A stretch of DNA of 64,000 nucleotides. It comes from Bisporella sp. PMI_857. Its lineage: Eukaryota; Ascomycota; Leotiomycetes; Helotiales; Helotiaceae. This document shows positions 22,801-34,396 of the stretch, piece after piece (position 1 is the stretch's first letter; each line of letters begins with the position of its first letter). The notes below the pieces were generated by a model. The model saw only the letters and a program-made list of their open reading frames with translations, searched no databases and was not told the DNA's origin. The DNA lies in contig JAJSPD010000063.1 of assembly GCA_021307315.1 (NCBI GenBank), forward strand, positions 124,001 to 188,000, given 5' to 3'. Position numbers and translations under genes: made by a program.

Positions 22801-24952
22801 CTCCCAGCGGGTAGAGCGCGTCTAGCTGACGATCTCTCGTCTAGAATGCCATGCTGAATTATTCAATGTTTGAGGGCTACGGGCGGATTGGAACAGGAAT
22901 TGAGTATATAAACCTGAAACCATAATGGTGGAACGGTAGCACAGAGAGAAAAAGGGACAGCCAGGCCCCGTATAGCCTGTTTGGTCTAATATTGGGGGCT
23001 GACTGTGTTGCACGGCGCTTGTATCCTGGAAAACCATTTGCCAACACCAAAACATCCCTAGATAGTCTCTTGCGGTGGCAGAATTGGTACTTTTACATAG
23101 GGCTTAGATGTACATAGGATAGCAAAAGATATAGAATTGCGATGCAAGAACGAATCGGAAAAGGCACGTCTCGTCTCCATTTTCCAGTAGAATTCCAATA
23201 GCCCAAACAAGCATGGCTTGATATAAATAATCCCAGGCTATCCTCAAGTACTCTCTCTCTGCTGTACTGTGCTGCATTTGTATCTTTAAGTAGACAAAAC
23301 CGAGAAGCGGGAAACGGAACCGGGTCCCGCCCCGCTTACCGAGACATGCCAAGGCGCTAGATCGCTTGTGTTCCTTATTATATAATCAAATCAGTAGCCC
23401 TGGACCGTAACTGTTGTATGTATGGATGTATGTCGTTTCGACTTCATTCCTCTCTATCTCGTGTTGATTCTGCGCCTTGTTAGAGGAATATATCGATTAG
23501 ACACAATGCAAAGGACCGATGTGTTATGTCACCAACTCAACTACCGAAGCACTTGTCCTCTTTGCGATTTCGATGCCCACAGATATTTGAGGAGAGGCGC
23601 AATCCGACATTTTTCCAAATTTAGAAGCAAGGTTACATCTGCATGGCAATTTTTCTGCATGGGGCACAGGCGTCAAGCGCGCCATTTTCTGCGGGCCGTT
23701 GCTGGGAAAAAAGGGCAGAACAGGGGTACCGAACGTTAAACTGGTCCCAAGAGATTTTGTGAGTTGGGGGGGGGATGGCTTGATCAAGAAAACCGTCGTC
23801 GCCAAACTGGTCTTCAACAAGAATCCCCTAGAGTTTACACCATTTGCACGATGGAAAAAGAGCCACCGGCGCGTATGACGGCAATTCCTCGAGCGCGCCC
23901 AGTCATAATTATACATATTGCATTATTCATATGTATTGCGTGAGATGAGGTTTTGAAGCATGCGCCAAAAGTAGTAGTGTCGAGGTGGAGGGTGCTTCAG
24001 AGCAATCAGGTCGCTGTTGGGTGGAAGATGGGCCAAGGACGGGGCATAGAAGCTTGGATGCTGCTGTCATCAAAGCCTTACAAGGCCTAGTGTGGCTCTA
24101 TGGCGGTTCCTGATTGCTGGACTGGAAATCAAAGACCATGTCGCCCATTCACACACCTGCCAGGGTGGCTAGGACTGGCCAGAGCTCAGGGCAACTACTG
24201 TAACCCCCTCCATACTTTTACCAGTATGCTTGTTTCTCGAGGCTCACCGATTACCCACGGACGAATCCAACACGCACATTCAACTTTTAAAATATACTTC
24301 CCTACACCACAATACAGAATTACCGTCCTGTACTGGCGCTCGTTTTTCCTAACCTGACTATTATGTCCGGATTATAATTGTCGATGCGGTAGATGCTGGA
24401 GGTTTCCGCGCCCAATGGAGCAGAGCGCTTACTTCACTCTTTCGCACACACACACACACACTCTCTCTCTCTCTCGCTATTTATGGCCCCTGTTCGTCCA
24501 TAATCAGCTTGTTTCCCCTTTTCGGACTGGCTTGGACGGCCTGCTGGTAGTAATCTGCAGACCTCCAGCCATAGACAAGGGTTGCAGACCAGGGACACAC
24601 AGGGCAGCAGCCTCCTCGACCTTCTTCCTCCACCACCATTCTTTCCTGTAAACACAAGCACGATACACCAGCAATGCCCCGCGATTTGTTCTATCTTTGT
24701 GCCTCTACTGCGTGGCTTCTGTGGTAATATTGCCTGTAACGAATGAATATTTCTTTTTTAAAATATTTAGTTTATCCTTACCGTTACTCTGGCCCTGTCC
24801 CGACATAGTACCCAAGATCTTGCCTTGTCACTGCCGTTCTGTACCTGCACTGAGATTCGGCCCCCCTTGAGGAGATCTATTCACGTCGGCTGTGCAAGGC
24901 TGTAAAGATCCACTAGAAACTTCTTGTTTCCAAATTCAGCAGGCCAAACACT
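19815..24952. other. Five kilobases without a recognisable gene
   Basis: No family-recognisable coding region is seen on either strand. The longest open frames (21247-21831 plus; 23524-23916 and 21828-22106 minus) give Ser/Cys-rich or Arg-rich translations without motifs and overlap frames on the opposite strand. The part nearest 24952 may be a long promoter and leader for the transcription factor gene; it includes a CA/CT microsatellite at 24444-24475 and A- or T-runs. Small species-specific genes or noncoding RNAs cannot be excluded by reading alone. Confidence 0.5.
24444..24475. repeat. Compound (CA)n(CT)n microsatellite
   Basis: A run of CA dinucleotides passes directly into a run of CT dinucleotides, 32 bases in all, about 480 bases upstream of the transcription factor ATG. 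On the opposite strand it is a GA/GT repeat. It may lie in the promoter or leader. Confidence 0.9.
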
Positions 24953-27900
24953 ATGTCCAGGCTTTTGGATATTATAGATGTTGTGGAGCCGCTCGACTCA
25001 CAACCTTATACAAGAGCAGATGCCGCCTCATCCCAACAAGCCTCACAACTAACTGTTAATCGACCGTCAGCCGAAACGTCGCCAACTCTCGATGATACTA
25101 AGGGAAAGACATCCATCACACGCCGCAAGTCTAGTAGAGTTCCCAAACCGGGAGGACCATCTACGCCAACACGCCCAAGTAGCATACGACGGCGTAACAG
25201 TGCCGTCGTAGACGCGATGGATTTCAGCTCAGGGTTTCAAGCGGGAGGATCCAATCAGGCAAGCAACGCGGGCAGCCCTCAACAGTCATCTTCAAGAGGT
25301 TCAGAGCCTCCGGTGGAAGTACCTATCAAGTACACGCCAGTGACTGGACGGATAAGTCGAGCAAAGAAAGGAGTTCCTGTACATACTTGTACGTATATAT
25401 GAAGAGAAATCTCTGCGCATAGCTTCAAGGAAGCACGAGTTTGAGTAAAATACTGACACCCTATAGGTGACCGCTGTCGCCCGGCGAAGGTATAAAAAGA
25501 ATTGACATGGAAGAGACGCCGGCTAATCGAGTATATAGAGATTTACAAGAGCAGAGCATTTAAGACGGCATCAACTTAGTCATGACAAGCCTGCATATCC
25601 GTGCACATATAGAGATTGTGAAAGGGCATTTCATAGGCCCGATTTGTTAAACCGTCATCAGCTTCGACAGTAAGTTCTGTGCAAAATTATCAACATTAAA
25701 ACTGATAAAGTACAGTGAAACTCAAGGCGAAGGACCGTACCGCAAAGCCGCTACTTCGAAAAGTAGGCCATCAGCGAGCCCAGCCCCAGACCGTCGAACT
25801 CCACCTCTGAAAGTCGAGACACCATCACAGACGCAAACACAAGGCGAAGATGGCGGCCCTCCTGCGGTGTCTCCTACAGACTCGGATGATTCGGTGACTC
25901 CGAGAACAACTGCAGGTACTGGTGAATCTGTGTCGGCTTTTAGCAGTACAATGGGACCCTACACCGGAATGCCCTATTCTCCAGGGCCGTCGCATAAGAG
26001 GTCAGCAAGTGAAGCGCAATTATCTGGCCCAGAGACTTATACTACAATGTCGCCTACCACGCGAGGAACAGCAAATTATGATAGCATATCGGGTTACCCA
26101 GCTAGCTCTGGGCCGGATGTTTCGCATCAAGGAACTTACGGAAGAGCACAGCAGAATTTCGATTCCCTGTATGAAGGAACGAATTCCGGTAATTACGCGA
26201 ATTACAACACACCAATTCGGCCAATGTTACAAATTCCCGAGGATCCTTATATTCCCGGCCTATCTTATACCCAAGAAAACTCGCCGTGGTGCTCGTCAGC
26301 GTCGGACAGCACCTACTCCACGCAGTCAGAAGGTTCTCGGACTGGGCGTATGTGGGGAAGCAGAGCCCGCTCAGCGTCAGTCAATACTCCTGACTGGACC
26401 TCAAATATCTCACAATTCACATCTCATGGTATTGTCGGCCATTCTCCATTTGATTCCATGATCGAACAATTTAGCGAGGCTCCTTTTGTGACTCCTGGAA
26501 TGACTCCGCCAACGAGACAAACGTTAGACATCCCCCATGCGTTTGGAGGGTTTCCATATGTGGAAGCACCAGTGGGTCCTCCTGCCCTGTCGACATATAA
26601 TAAGCCAGTGGCTCAATTTCTCTCAGCGCCTCGAGTATCTGATGGTGGAGCAGTTCCACGACAGAAGCTGGACTCGTCTCACCAATTTGGGCAATTAAAT
26701 CTCAGCCCAGCGGTGACTCTGAGCTATCCACAGCAGATACCCCAGCTTGGTTCCTATTTAGAGACATATTGGCAATCCTTTCACCAAATGTACCCCGTCG
26801 TCCACCGAGGAACTTTCGACTCGACAGCAGATAACCTTCTAACTTCCGCAATGGCTGCGATTGGCACGCAGTACTACGATACAGTGGATGCTCGAAAGCG
26901 AGGCATGGAACTAAACGAATATTGCAAAAAGAGCATCGATCATGTGAGTAATCGGGGTCCTGATTTTCCTTAAAACATTTTTTCTCAAGTTCGAATACTC
27001 TCTCCAACAAGTGGCAATTGAACAATACTGACTGAATTGTAGTGTGCGAATTGGTCTCTGAGCACAATGCAGGCAATCCTACTGACTGAAATTTTTGCTC
27101 GTTTCCGTGGCCGCAAAACCAAAGTGACACTCTCCCGACACTATGAGGAACTCTTCAACCGAGTAAGTTGGCAGGCAACATGATTGGAATTTGGCTAAGT
27201 AAAACAGCTTGAACAAACAGCGGCTCAAGCGCAACTAGATATTCCTTATACAGCCCACGGAATAGGAAACAACACAACCGCACAATCATTGCTCGATCGA
27301 TTCAGTTCCATGCCTTCCACGCAGCAGCAGCTCTCCCAGCAGCCCGACCTCCACAACCAGTGGCTGATTTGGGTCGAATCAGAATCTCGCCAGCGTCTTC
27401 TTAGCTTTTGCTTCGCCTTCGATATTTGCCAATCCATGTACCACGAGCAGTCACGCTCAAAGCCACATTTCGACATCTCTCTAATATGCCTTCCTTGCCC
27501 AGATAAATTATGGAACGCAAGCTCGCCCGATGAATGGCAGGTGCAAAAGAACGACTATTCTGTACAACACATTAATATAATCGAGCAAGACAATTCCCTT
27601 CAACACGCCGCAAACATCAGCAGATCTTTCTTTACCGAGTCGCTTCTTATTTGTCATTTGGCTACTCGGCTGCCGGAACGAGATGATAGATATCCGAATG
27701 ATTTTGTGCCGCAAAACCCACACCCTGGGATTGCGAGCCTGGCAACGATATATCCCAACTCTCCGCTTATGCATATCTACCTTGCTCTGCACCATACGCC
27801 GCTCCATGATCTCCTTGCCATAGCAGGCGACACTTGGGTCTTCGCCCGCAAAGTCACTCCACCATCCGCCTTCCAGTCCGCGCAATCTCGGCTACTTACC

Positions 27901-28407
27901 TGGTCCAGATCCCTCGCTGCCGCTTCCGCCACCCATCATGCATGTCACTACCTGTTCATGGTCTTCGGCGAGCCGGCCCCCGCCCTCGTCTCCCAATTCA
28001 ACCAGCCTTACAGCAGCACGCCATTCTGCCTTGGCGACTACTGGGCGATGTACGTCTCCGCCCTGATCTGCTGGGCGTTCGGACACCGCCACTCCTCGTC
28101 CGGCACTATGTCTCGCTCCAGTCCTTCAACAGCAATCAATACCAGTGACATGGATATGGATTCACCTGAGACACCCATTGATGAGGGCAGGCTCAAGGCG
28201 TTCACATATCTGAACGGCATGATGGAGCTTACGACTGATGAGCTTATTACGCCCAAGGCTAGTATGCGCGGTGACACTTCCGGTGTGATTGATCTTGTCA
28301 GGGCTCGTCTTGAACCTGACGGCGTCGGCGCGACATGCATGACCATTGATGATGCCATTCGGGTTCTGACACGCATCAAAGACAGTGGACGAGCGCGGTT
28401 CTTCTAA
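24953..28407 (+). CDS. Transcription factor: two C2H2 zinc fingers plus Fungal_trans domain
   Basis: A nuclear DNA-binding regulator, similar in architecture to S. pombe Klf1/Zas1-type proteins; the target genes are unknown. Coding exons 24953-25388, 25467-25489, 25539-25669, 25716-26943, 27043-27162 and 27208-28407 give 1045 residues. Residues 1-145 are Ser/Pro/Arg-rich. Finger 1 begins HTCDRC and continues FTRAEHLRRHQLSH across a 23-base micro-exon. Finger 2 is CTYRDCERAFHRPDLLNRHQLRH. A long Ser/Pro/Tyr-rich linker follows (about 200-580). Fungal_trans starts near LGSYLETYWQSFHQMYPVVHRGTF and includes MQAILLTEIFARFRGRK and RQRLLSFCFAFDICQSMYH. The fingers only appear when introns 1-3 are removed; without this the gene looks like two unrelated open frames. 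It is convergent with UBP14. Confidence 0.9.
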
Positions 28408-29321
28408 CCGCTCTTTTCGCGGCCATCCGCGCCTCTTCCCTTCCAACCAACGTTTTAAATTATCGTCCATTTCGGGCACTGTACAAGAATTAGGGCAGCA
28501 TAGCGGGCACTTTCCGTTCACGATTATTTTCCTTTTTCTGTACCAACACCACCGTACAAGCATATTTGCAGCATTTATCGTTTCCTAGCGTTTGCATACA
28601 CACTTTACAAATCTGCATATTTTTTTATATTTTTTTTCAGGGACGGAAGTTTTAGGGATATCATGGATGGCACGGGACAAATGACGGATTAATGCGTGAT
28701 GAGATTACGGAGAATATGAGGGATTGCTTTATTGTATAATGCTTGGGATTTCCTTTTTTTCTCCCTTTTTTTCTCCCTATCTCAATTTTACCATGCTCCA
28801 TTTTTCCTATCTTCTCCGCTTGCGATATTGACCTGTGCGCTAACTTTCACGCTTTTCGCATGTGTTTTGTTTCTTTCTTCCTTTCGCGGAGTTTTTTCTT
28901 TTTTTTCCTCCTAGCCTGTATTATCAAAACTGAAATGTCGGGGGTGGGGAGGTGTCTGGGTATTTGTAGTGAGCTTAGCGATGATATTTTAGCGGCATGG
29001 CGAATTAGTGGACGGATGACATGATACCCGACGAGTAATGGTCTAAACTTAGAGAGAATAGATGGACATAATGGAGCTGTACAATTATTAGCTGGGAGCT
29101 AAAAATAAAAATTCAAAACCGTGGAAACAAGATATGTTTGTCCCGCTGTGTTCATGCGTAATGGTCTGCTCCGAATAGGATATCTCTCATTCCTCTTCTA
29201 AAAGCAAAGTTCTATCGTTCTCTTCCCATGCATATCACTTTTCTTTCGCTCTAAAACTACCGGCCACACCACCAGACGCCTCTATCAAAGATCTAGGCAT
29301 GCATGTATCCATTTTACTCCA
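28408..29321. other. Convergent 3' intergenic region
   Basis: These 914 bases between the stops of the transcription factor and UBP14 must hold both 3' UTRs. They are rich in T-runs (for example 28741-28830). No gene is visible; open frames at 28732-29024 are made of the T-rich tract and give Phe/Ser-rich nonsense. Confidence 0.55.
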
Positions 29322-32013
29322 TCAATCGTTGCGCTTGAAGAAATAGACATAGGCGAACTTCTTCATTTCCTCAACGTCAACTGCCTTAACAACCTTCTCG
29401 TCATTGAAGAGAACCCATTCCGGGTCGGCAGGTGATGCCTCATCGATCTTCTTTCGGACGAACGCAACATAGTGTCTATGTTTCATTAGCCGTCTATAGC
29501 TAAATGAAGCGGGGAGGGTTAGCTTACCCGGTGTGGACGCTGCTGCCCTTATGGCAGACGATGGAGTTGAGCTGGAATTCGGCAGGTAGCTCGCTCTTCC
29601 CAGCCAATTCCTTGGGGGTACCACTTGAAGATGTTAATGTTTTTGATCTTAGGTGAGTAGGTAACTTCATTAGACATCATGTTTGATGGCACTTACGCGT
29701 CAGGGGCGGCGGATTCATCCTCGCCTTGTGCATCGGGGTGATTGAAGAGCCACTCAACCGCACGCTCAACATCTCCACCTGTTTCCCTTAAAGCTTGCCG
29801 GGCCTGTGCCGGAGCAAAACCCATCTCTGATACCAAGGAGATCTTGGCAGGGTCAATATCAGCCACCGATGAAGCACTAGTCAATACCAGAGGCTCATCA
29901 ATGTCTGGATCTTCCATGTGACCAAAGAGCCATTCCATAGCTGCATCTGCGCTCGAGTTGCCAGTGGCGTGCAAAGCCTTCTCGCACCGAACACGAGGGA
30001 AGCCCATGCCTTCAAGCTGTTGGACTGCTTCGGCATTTGCAACAAAAGATGGCTGAAGTGACACACGTCAGTAGGCCGATACCCATGATTAACATCATGC
30101 CGATATCTTACCTTGCTTTCACTTGCATCTTCGGGTAGCAATTCCTCATTAGGCTGGTGTCCGTGAGACTTATACGCATCTAGCAAGAATGGCTCGTCTC
30201 CTACAATAACAGCCACGTTGACCTTGGTAGGGACCCAGTTTACCAAGATGTACCTTTTAGCATTGACAGCAAGAACTTCAGGAAATGTCTTAAAAAGGGA
30301 TTGTTTTGAGAACCCATCCTTGCTACCACATTCTGAGCACGTGAGCTCGACGATCTCGGATCCCGTGAAGCTATCGAGGCATTCTTTCAAAGTCACTGGC
30401 TCGTACTCGTCACCACTCTCTAGTACTTCGGCACCAGTGGCTTCTGTTCGAGGGATTTTTCTTAATGGCACAGGAATGGAAAGATTATCTTGCTCATCGG
30501 TTAGATATCGAACCTTCCTGCAACTCAAGCACTGTAATCGGTGTTCTAAGATAAATCTAAAGGCCGACGTTGGATCTTGAGATTTAGCATTGTTCTGTGA
30601 TTGAGTGATGAGCTTGAACAAATGAAGTAAGAATTCGAACGCATCTTGTTGTCGCATAGTTGAGAACTCAGAGTGACCTCTTCCAACGAGATGTTTTAGC
30701 ATAGACGGTGCAAGCCCTCTTTGATAAGGAGAGCCTTGTGTCGCATCAACGTCAGGGTCAGGAATGGCATAACGACCAGAAAGGAGTCCTTCTGCAATCT
30801 TTCGCAATTGTGTTTCGAGATCCTGTGCAGGATCATCAAGACCAGCAACTGCATCTTCGTCTGGAAGGTAATAGCGTTGTTTAAATTGCGGTAAAGCAAA
30901 CAGGCACTGCAGAGTACTCGCCAAATAGCAGCTGTTACCGATGTTCTTTAAGCCTGTGAATCCTTCTCCAAATAATTTTCTCAGCTCACGGCCATCATCA
31001 TCTGTCATAGAAAATTCCCATCGTAAATTCTCGTCGACTTGCATCTCCATTAAGCTCTTCTCCGTTTTCTGGCGTTCCGCAAGTAAGATACCCCAGTTGG
31101 CGAGATGAGCAGCAAGGCTTTCATCAATCCTTTCCTCATCGCAAGCATAACAGTAGACATCAGCTGTGCCATCAGATGTGATAGATCCTAACTTAACGGC
31201 AACCGCATGCCCTGTCGAATTCTTATGTGCCACTCCATGGGAGTTTCCTTTCAATCCACCGAACTGTGCCCGACCGCACCCCAGATTGCCACATTGTAGA
31301 CAGAGCCAGAGATTCTCCTTCAGATCGCAGGAAGAACAATGGCCAAGATCTTGAGATTGGATCTGACGTGCATCCTCTTGCTGCAGAGTTAAGATATGCT
31401 CGCAAGAAGTGAACTCCTGCTCCCAAGCTTTGACTTCTTCCTGGCGGGAGAATGTATTTGCCTTCAGTACTCCATCAACCACAGCCGCAAGCTTGCCCTC
31501 TGATTTATCGATATCCTCTATTCCGCATTCGTAGCATTTGACCGTGGTATGGTAATCGTATCGATCAGCTTCGGTTTCGGCAGCAATGGCTAGCCTACAG
31601 GTTGCTTAGCGATATGATAGGAAAACCATGATGGCAACTTACTTGGTGACCTTCTGAGGAGGCTCATCGCGGGAAACCTGCTTCCGAGTTCTCCGAATAT
31701 TCAAGACCAAGGGGTGAGCTCGAGTAGCATAGTGCATCGCAGCATGTTGGTGTTGGCCCGTACATCCCCCGTTGAAGCAATACAGACACACATCCAAGCC
31801 TTGCACGTCATCCTAACCCATGGCTTTAGCAATATATACCTCTAGTATGCATAGAATCCGTACGATAGAGTCAAAGCACTGCGTGCAGTCCTCTCGATAC
31901 ACGGCTTGGCTTGGTCCTGGAGGTCGCAAAGCTGTTTGAGGGAGTTAAAGGTGGTATGTAGCAAAGGCAGAGGATGACAACCAACCAGTAGCACTTGTAT
32001 GTATGCATGCCAT
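29322..32013 (-). CDS. ubp14: Ubiquitin carboxyl-terminal hydrolase, UBP14/USP5 (isopeptidase T) family
   Basis: It disassembles unanchored polyubiquitin chains (family knowledge), supporting proteasome function. Seven minus-strand exons, 31986-32013, 31864-31931, 31643-31812, 30112-31594, 29697-30052, 29528-29623 and 29322-29475, give 784 residues, close to yeast Ubp14 (about 780). In order: the N-terminal variant zinc finger (VYREDCTQCFDSI, then LDVCLYCFNGGC); the ZnF-UBP (CSSCDLKENLWLCLQCG to HAVAVKL, about 174-260); the Cys box with catalytic Cys in NIGNSCYLAST (about 308); two UBA domains (about 584-702, GMGFPRVRCEKALHATGN and EMGFAPAQARQALRETGG); and the His box HTGHYVAFVRK near 735, split by the last intron. 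The first exon is only nine codons plus one base (MACIHTSAT), and its start is the least certain part. It is divergent from ISU1. Confidence 0.94.
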
Positions 32014-32790
32014 TTTGATGGATTCTTGTGCTTCTCGTACAAATAGATATGTGTTACGTCGCAATTTGTTGGCTTTTATTCTGGAGAAGTCATGGTATGG
32101 GCCGCTTCTTCTTAGCAAGGTCCAGGCAGTAAACGCGGGGCTTACAGGAAGGACGGCAGTAGTGGCGGGGCATGGAGCTGCGAAGCGAAACTGCTATTTC
32201 TTGCATATGAATATCTCTTTTTTACAGGAACAACGTGTCGTCGGGTTACATCACTTTGAACAAGATGTAATAAGAAGTTATCGTATTATAGCGCTGTCTT
32301 CTCTATGCAAAAAGAGAAAAGTTATAAGCAGAGCTCTGCTTTCAAGGAGCAGCTCCGTGCGTGTGTTATGTCGCCTGCAAAGTTAAATAATCTGCTTGCT
32401 TGGAGGACCAGGTATATTTCTGCCTCTGCTTTAGTGGGCTGAAAAGGTCAAGCTCTTAGAATACTGCATCGAGCTTATATTGACGATTGTGTTGCCTCTT
32501 ACCATCATTCTATCTATTCCAGTCAAATCACGAAGTTGAAGCCAATTCACGTGATGGAAAGAAAGTCGATGACGGAGCGAATCGCCCTGATTGGACGCCG
32601 ACAAATATCCGAAGCTTCGGACTAGTCTTTATCTTTTCCCAATCGACATCATTTCCCCAACTTCTTCTCCTCTTCCTGACCAAACAATCTACAATCTAAC
32701 AATTGATCCATCAACGAAAAGATCAATAAATTCAATAATATCAATCCTTTACGCTCTTTCACACCCTTTACTTCAGCTTACAATCATATA
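32014..32790. promoter_or_regulatory. Shared divergent 5' region of UBP14 and ISU1
   Basis: These 777 bases lie between two opposite start codons and must hold both promoters. No separate gene is recognised; open frames at 32003-32386 and 32487-32791 have no motifs. The last 150 bases before ISU1 are rich in CAA/TCA and pyrimidine tracts, as is usual for a fungal 5' leader. Confidence 0.5.
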
Positions 32791-33437
32791 ATGTTTCGCA
32801 GAGCGCTTTTGACAGGAGCTCGGGGTGCTGGACGAGCGATCTCGGCATCCGCCACCAGACCTTCCCTTTCTCAGATCTCCGCACCAGTTGCAGTCGTAGG
32901 TCGGAGACAATATCACGAAAAGGTCCTTGACCACTACTCACGGCCGCGAAATGTTGGAAGCATGTCCAAGACAGATACCGATGTAGGGACAGGATTAGTA
33001 GGCGCACCAGCTTGCGGAGATGTGATGAAGTTGCAAATCCGGGTCGACCCTTCCAACAACACAATCTCGGATGTCAAGTTCAAGACCTTTGGATGCGGTT
33101 CTGCCATTGCCTCATCGTCATACCTGACAGAGCTGGTTCGTGGTATGACTTTGGAGGAAGCTGGTCGAGTACGGAATACGGAGATTGCAAAGGAGTTATG
33201 CCTCCCACCGGTCAAGCGTAAGTCATGATTGATTCGGCACTATTTATCGCCTACTAACTATGCACAGTGCACTGTTCTATGTTGGCTGAAGATGCCATCA
33301 AATCTGCCATTTCAAATTACTACACTAAAAATCCCAAAGCACGCACAACAAACCTCGGAGGAACCGGAGCCAGCATGCCTAAGGTTGATGTAGAGACAGT
33401 TATGGAGCCGACTGCCACCCAGACTGCTACTGCGTAA
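32791..33437 (+). CDS. isu1: Mitochondrial iron-sulfur cluster scaffold protein (IscU/Isu1)
   Basis: It is the scaffold on which 2Fe-2S clusters are built in the mitochondrial matrix with cysteine desulfurase Nfs1-Isd11 and frataxin, before transfer by Hsp70 (family knowledge). Coding exons 32791-33217 and 33268-33437 give 198 residues. The first 40 residues are rich in Arg, Ala and Ser and lack acid, fitting a mitochondrial presequence. The mature part starts at RRQYHEKVLDHYSRPRNVGS. All three cluster-ligand cysteines are visible: APACGDVM, KFKTFGCGSAIASS and LHCSMLAEDAI. The Hsp70-recognition motif LPPVK directly precedes the intron. The C-terminal extension after about residue 175 is poorly conserved. 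Confidence 0.97.
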
Positions 33438-34396
33438 TGGAATTTTCGTTGCGATGGCGTTGGTGGATATTCTCCTAGGAACCTTTTATTGAAAGACACG
33501 GGTCTCTCGACTTAAAAGCGTGCAAAGTATGAATGCATGGATTTAGCAAGTCTCCAGGCAGGGGAGGGAGGAGAGCGAGAGTTTTACATTCTCTAAGATG
33601 CTGCTCGAAGCATGCAGCGATGGTTTACGTCAGTTTACGGTTACTGAACCCAGCCTCCTTGTGGTAGGAGTCGAAAGCTTTACGATACCAATGTACAAAA
33701 TTCTCTAAAATAAACCTTTTAACTTTTATTCTGCTTTTTTCCTTCCTCGGGCTATTAGGTATCTTTGTTGGCGAACTCCGTGTTTGTTGTGCCACGGAGA
33801 TAAAATTTCCTAGAGTAATAGGCCGAGCGCCGGCGAGAAGAGCGAGCAAATCCCTTAGCAAATCCCTGGTCTTAGCACACACCCACAAGCATATCCGCAA
33901 AGACACCCCCCCATCTTAACTTCGTGGTCACTTGCATTCCATGTCCGCCCAGAGACGATTTTGAATCCCATTCTCAAGGCTTTTGTTTTCTGCTCACCCC
34001 TCCACTCCAAATCGTGCCTATGTGAACGGCTTCAGCGACCAGTTCCTGCAGACTGCCTTCCTTCAAACCTGTGATTATTTCTTTGTAGTCGGAAAGTTTA
34101 GCATCCTTATTTCAAGACATGATGAGGCCTTGCAAATTGAGAAACAGAGGGGATCCTCTTGTATAGGCTGTATTACTCTGGATATGTAAACTTTGCTCTT
34201 ACCTGGCACAATGAATACTGTACTGGCCGAATGCCAAGGCCGATACCCTCCACGCATGCAAGGGTCCTAGATACTTTACTCAGTATAGACTAGTGTGAAT
34301 CTGATAAGGATCTGATAAGTAAAAAAAAAAGTTTCGATTGTGCGGATATCCACAAGTCGGTCTACTGTTCAACAGCAACAAACCATATCTCCAACA
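33438..34396. other. Intergenic between ISU1 and DBP3
   Basis: These 959 bases, 3' of ISU1 and 5' of DBP3, contain no recognisable gene. An A-run lies at 34321-34330. Open frames at 33625-33906 (minus) and 33983-34189 (plus) are motif-free. Confidence 0.5.

Noticed and set aside
23524..23916. 130-codon open frame on the minus strand
   Set aside because: Motif-free, with a competing open frame on the opposite strand; no splice-consistent extension to a family motif was found.
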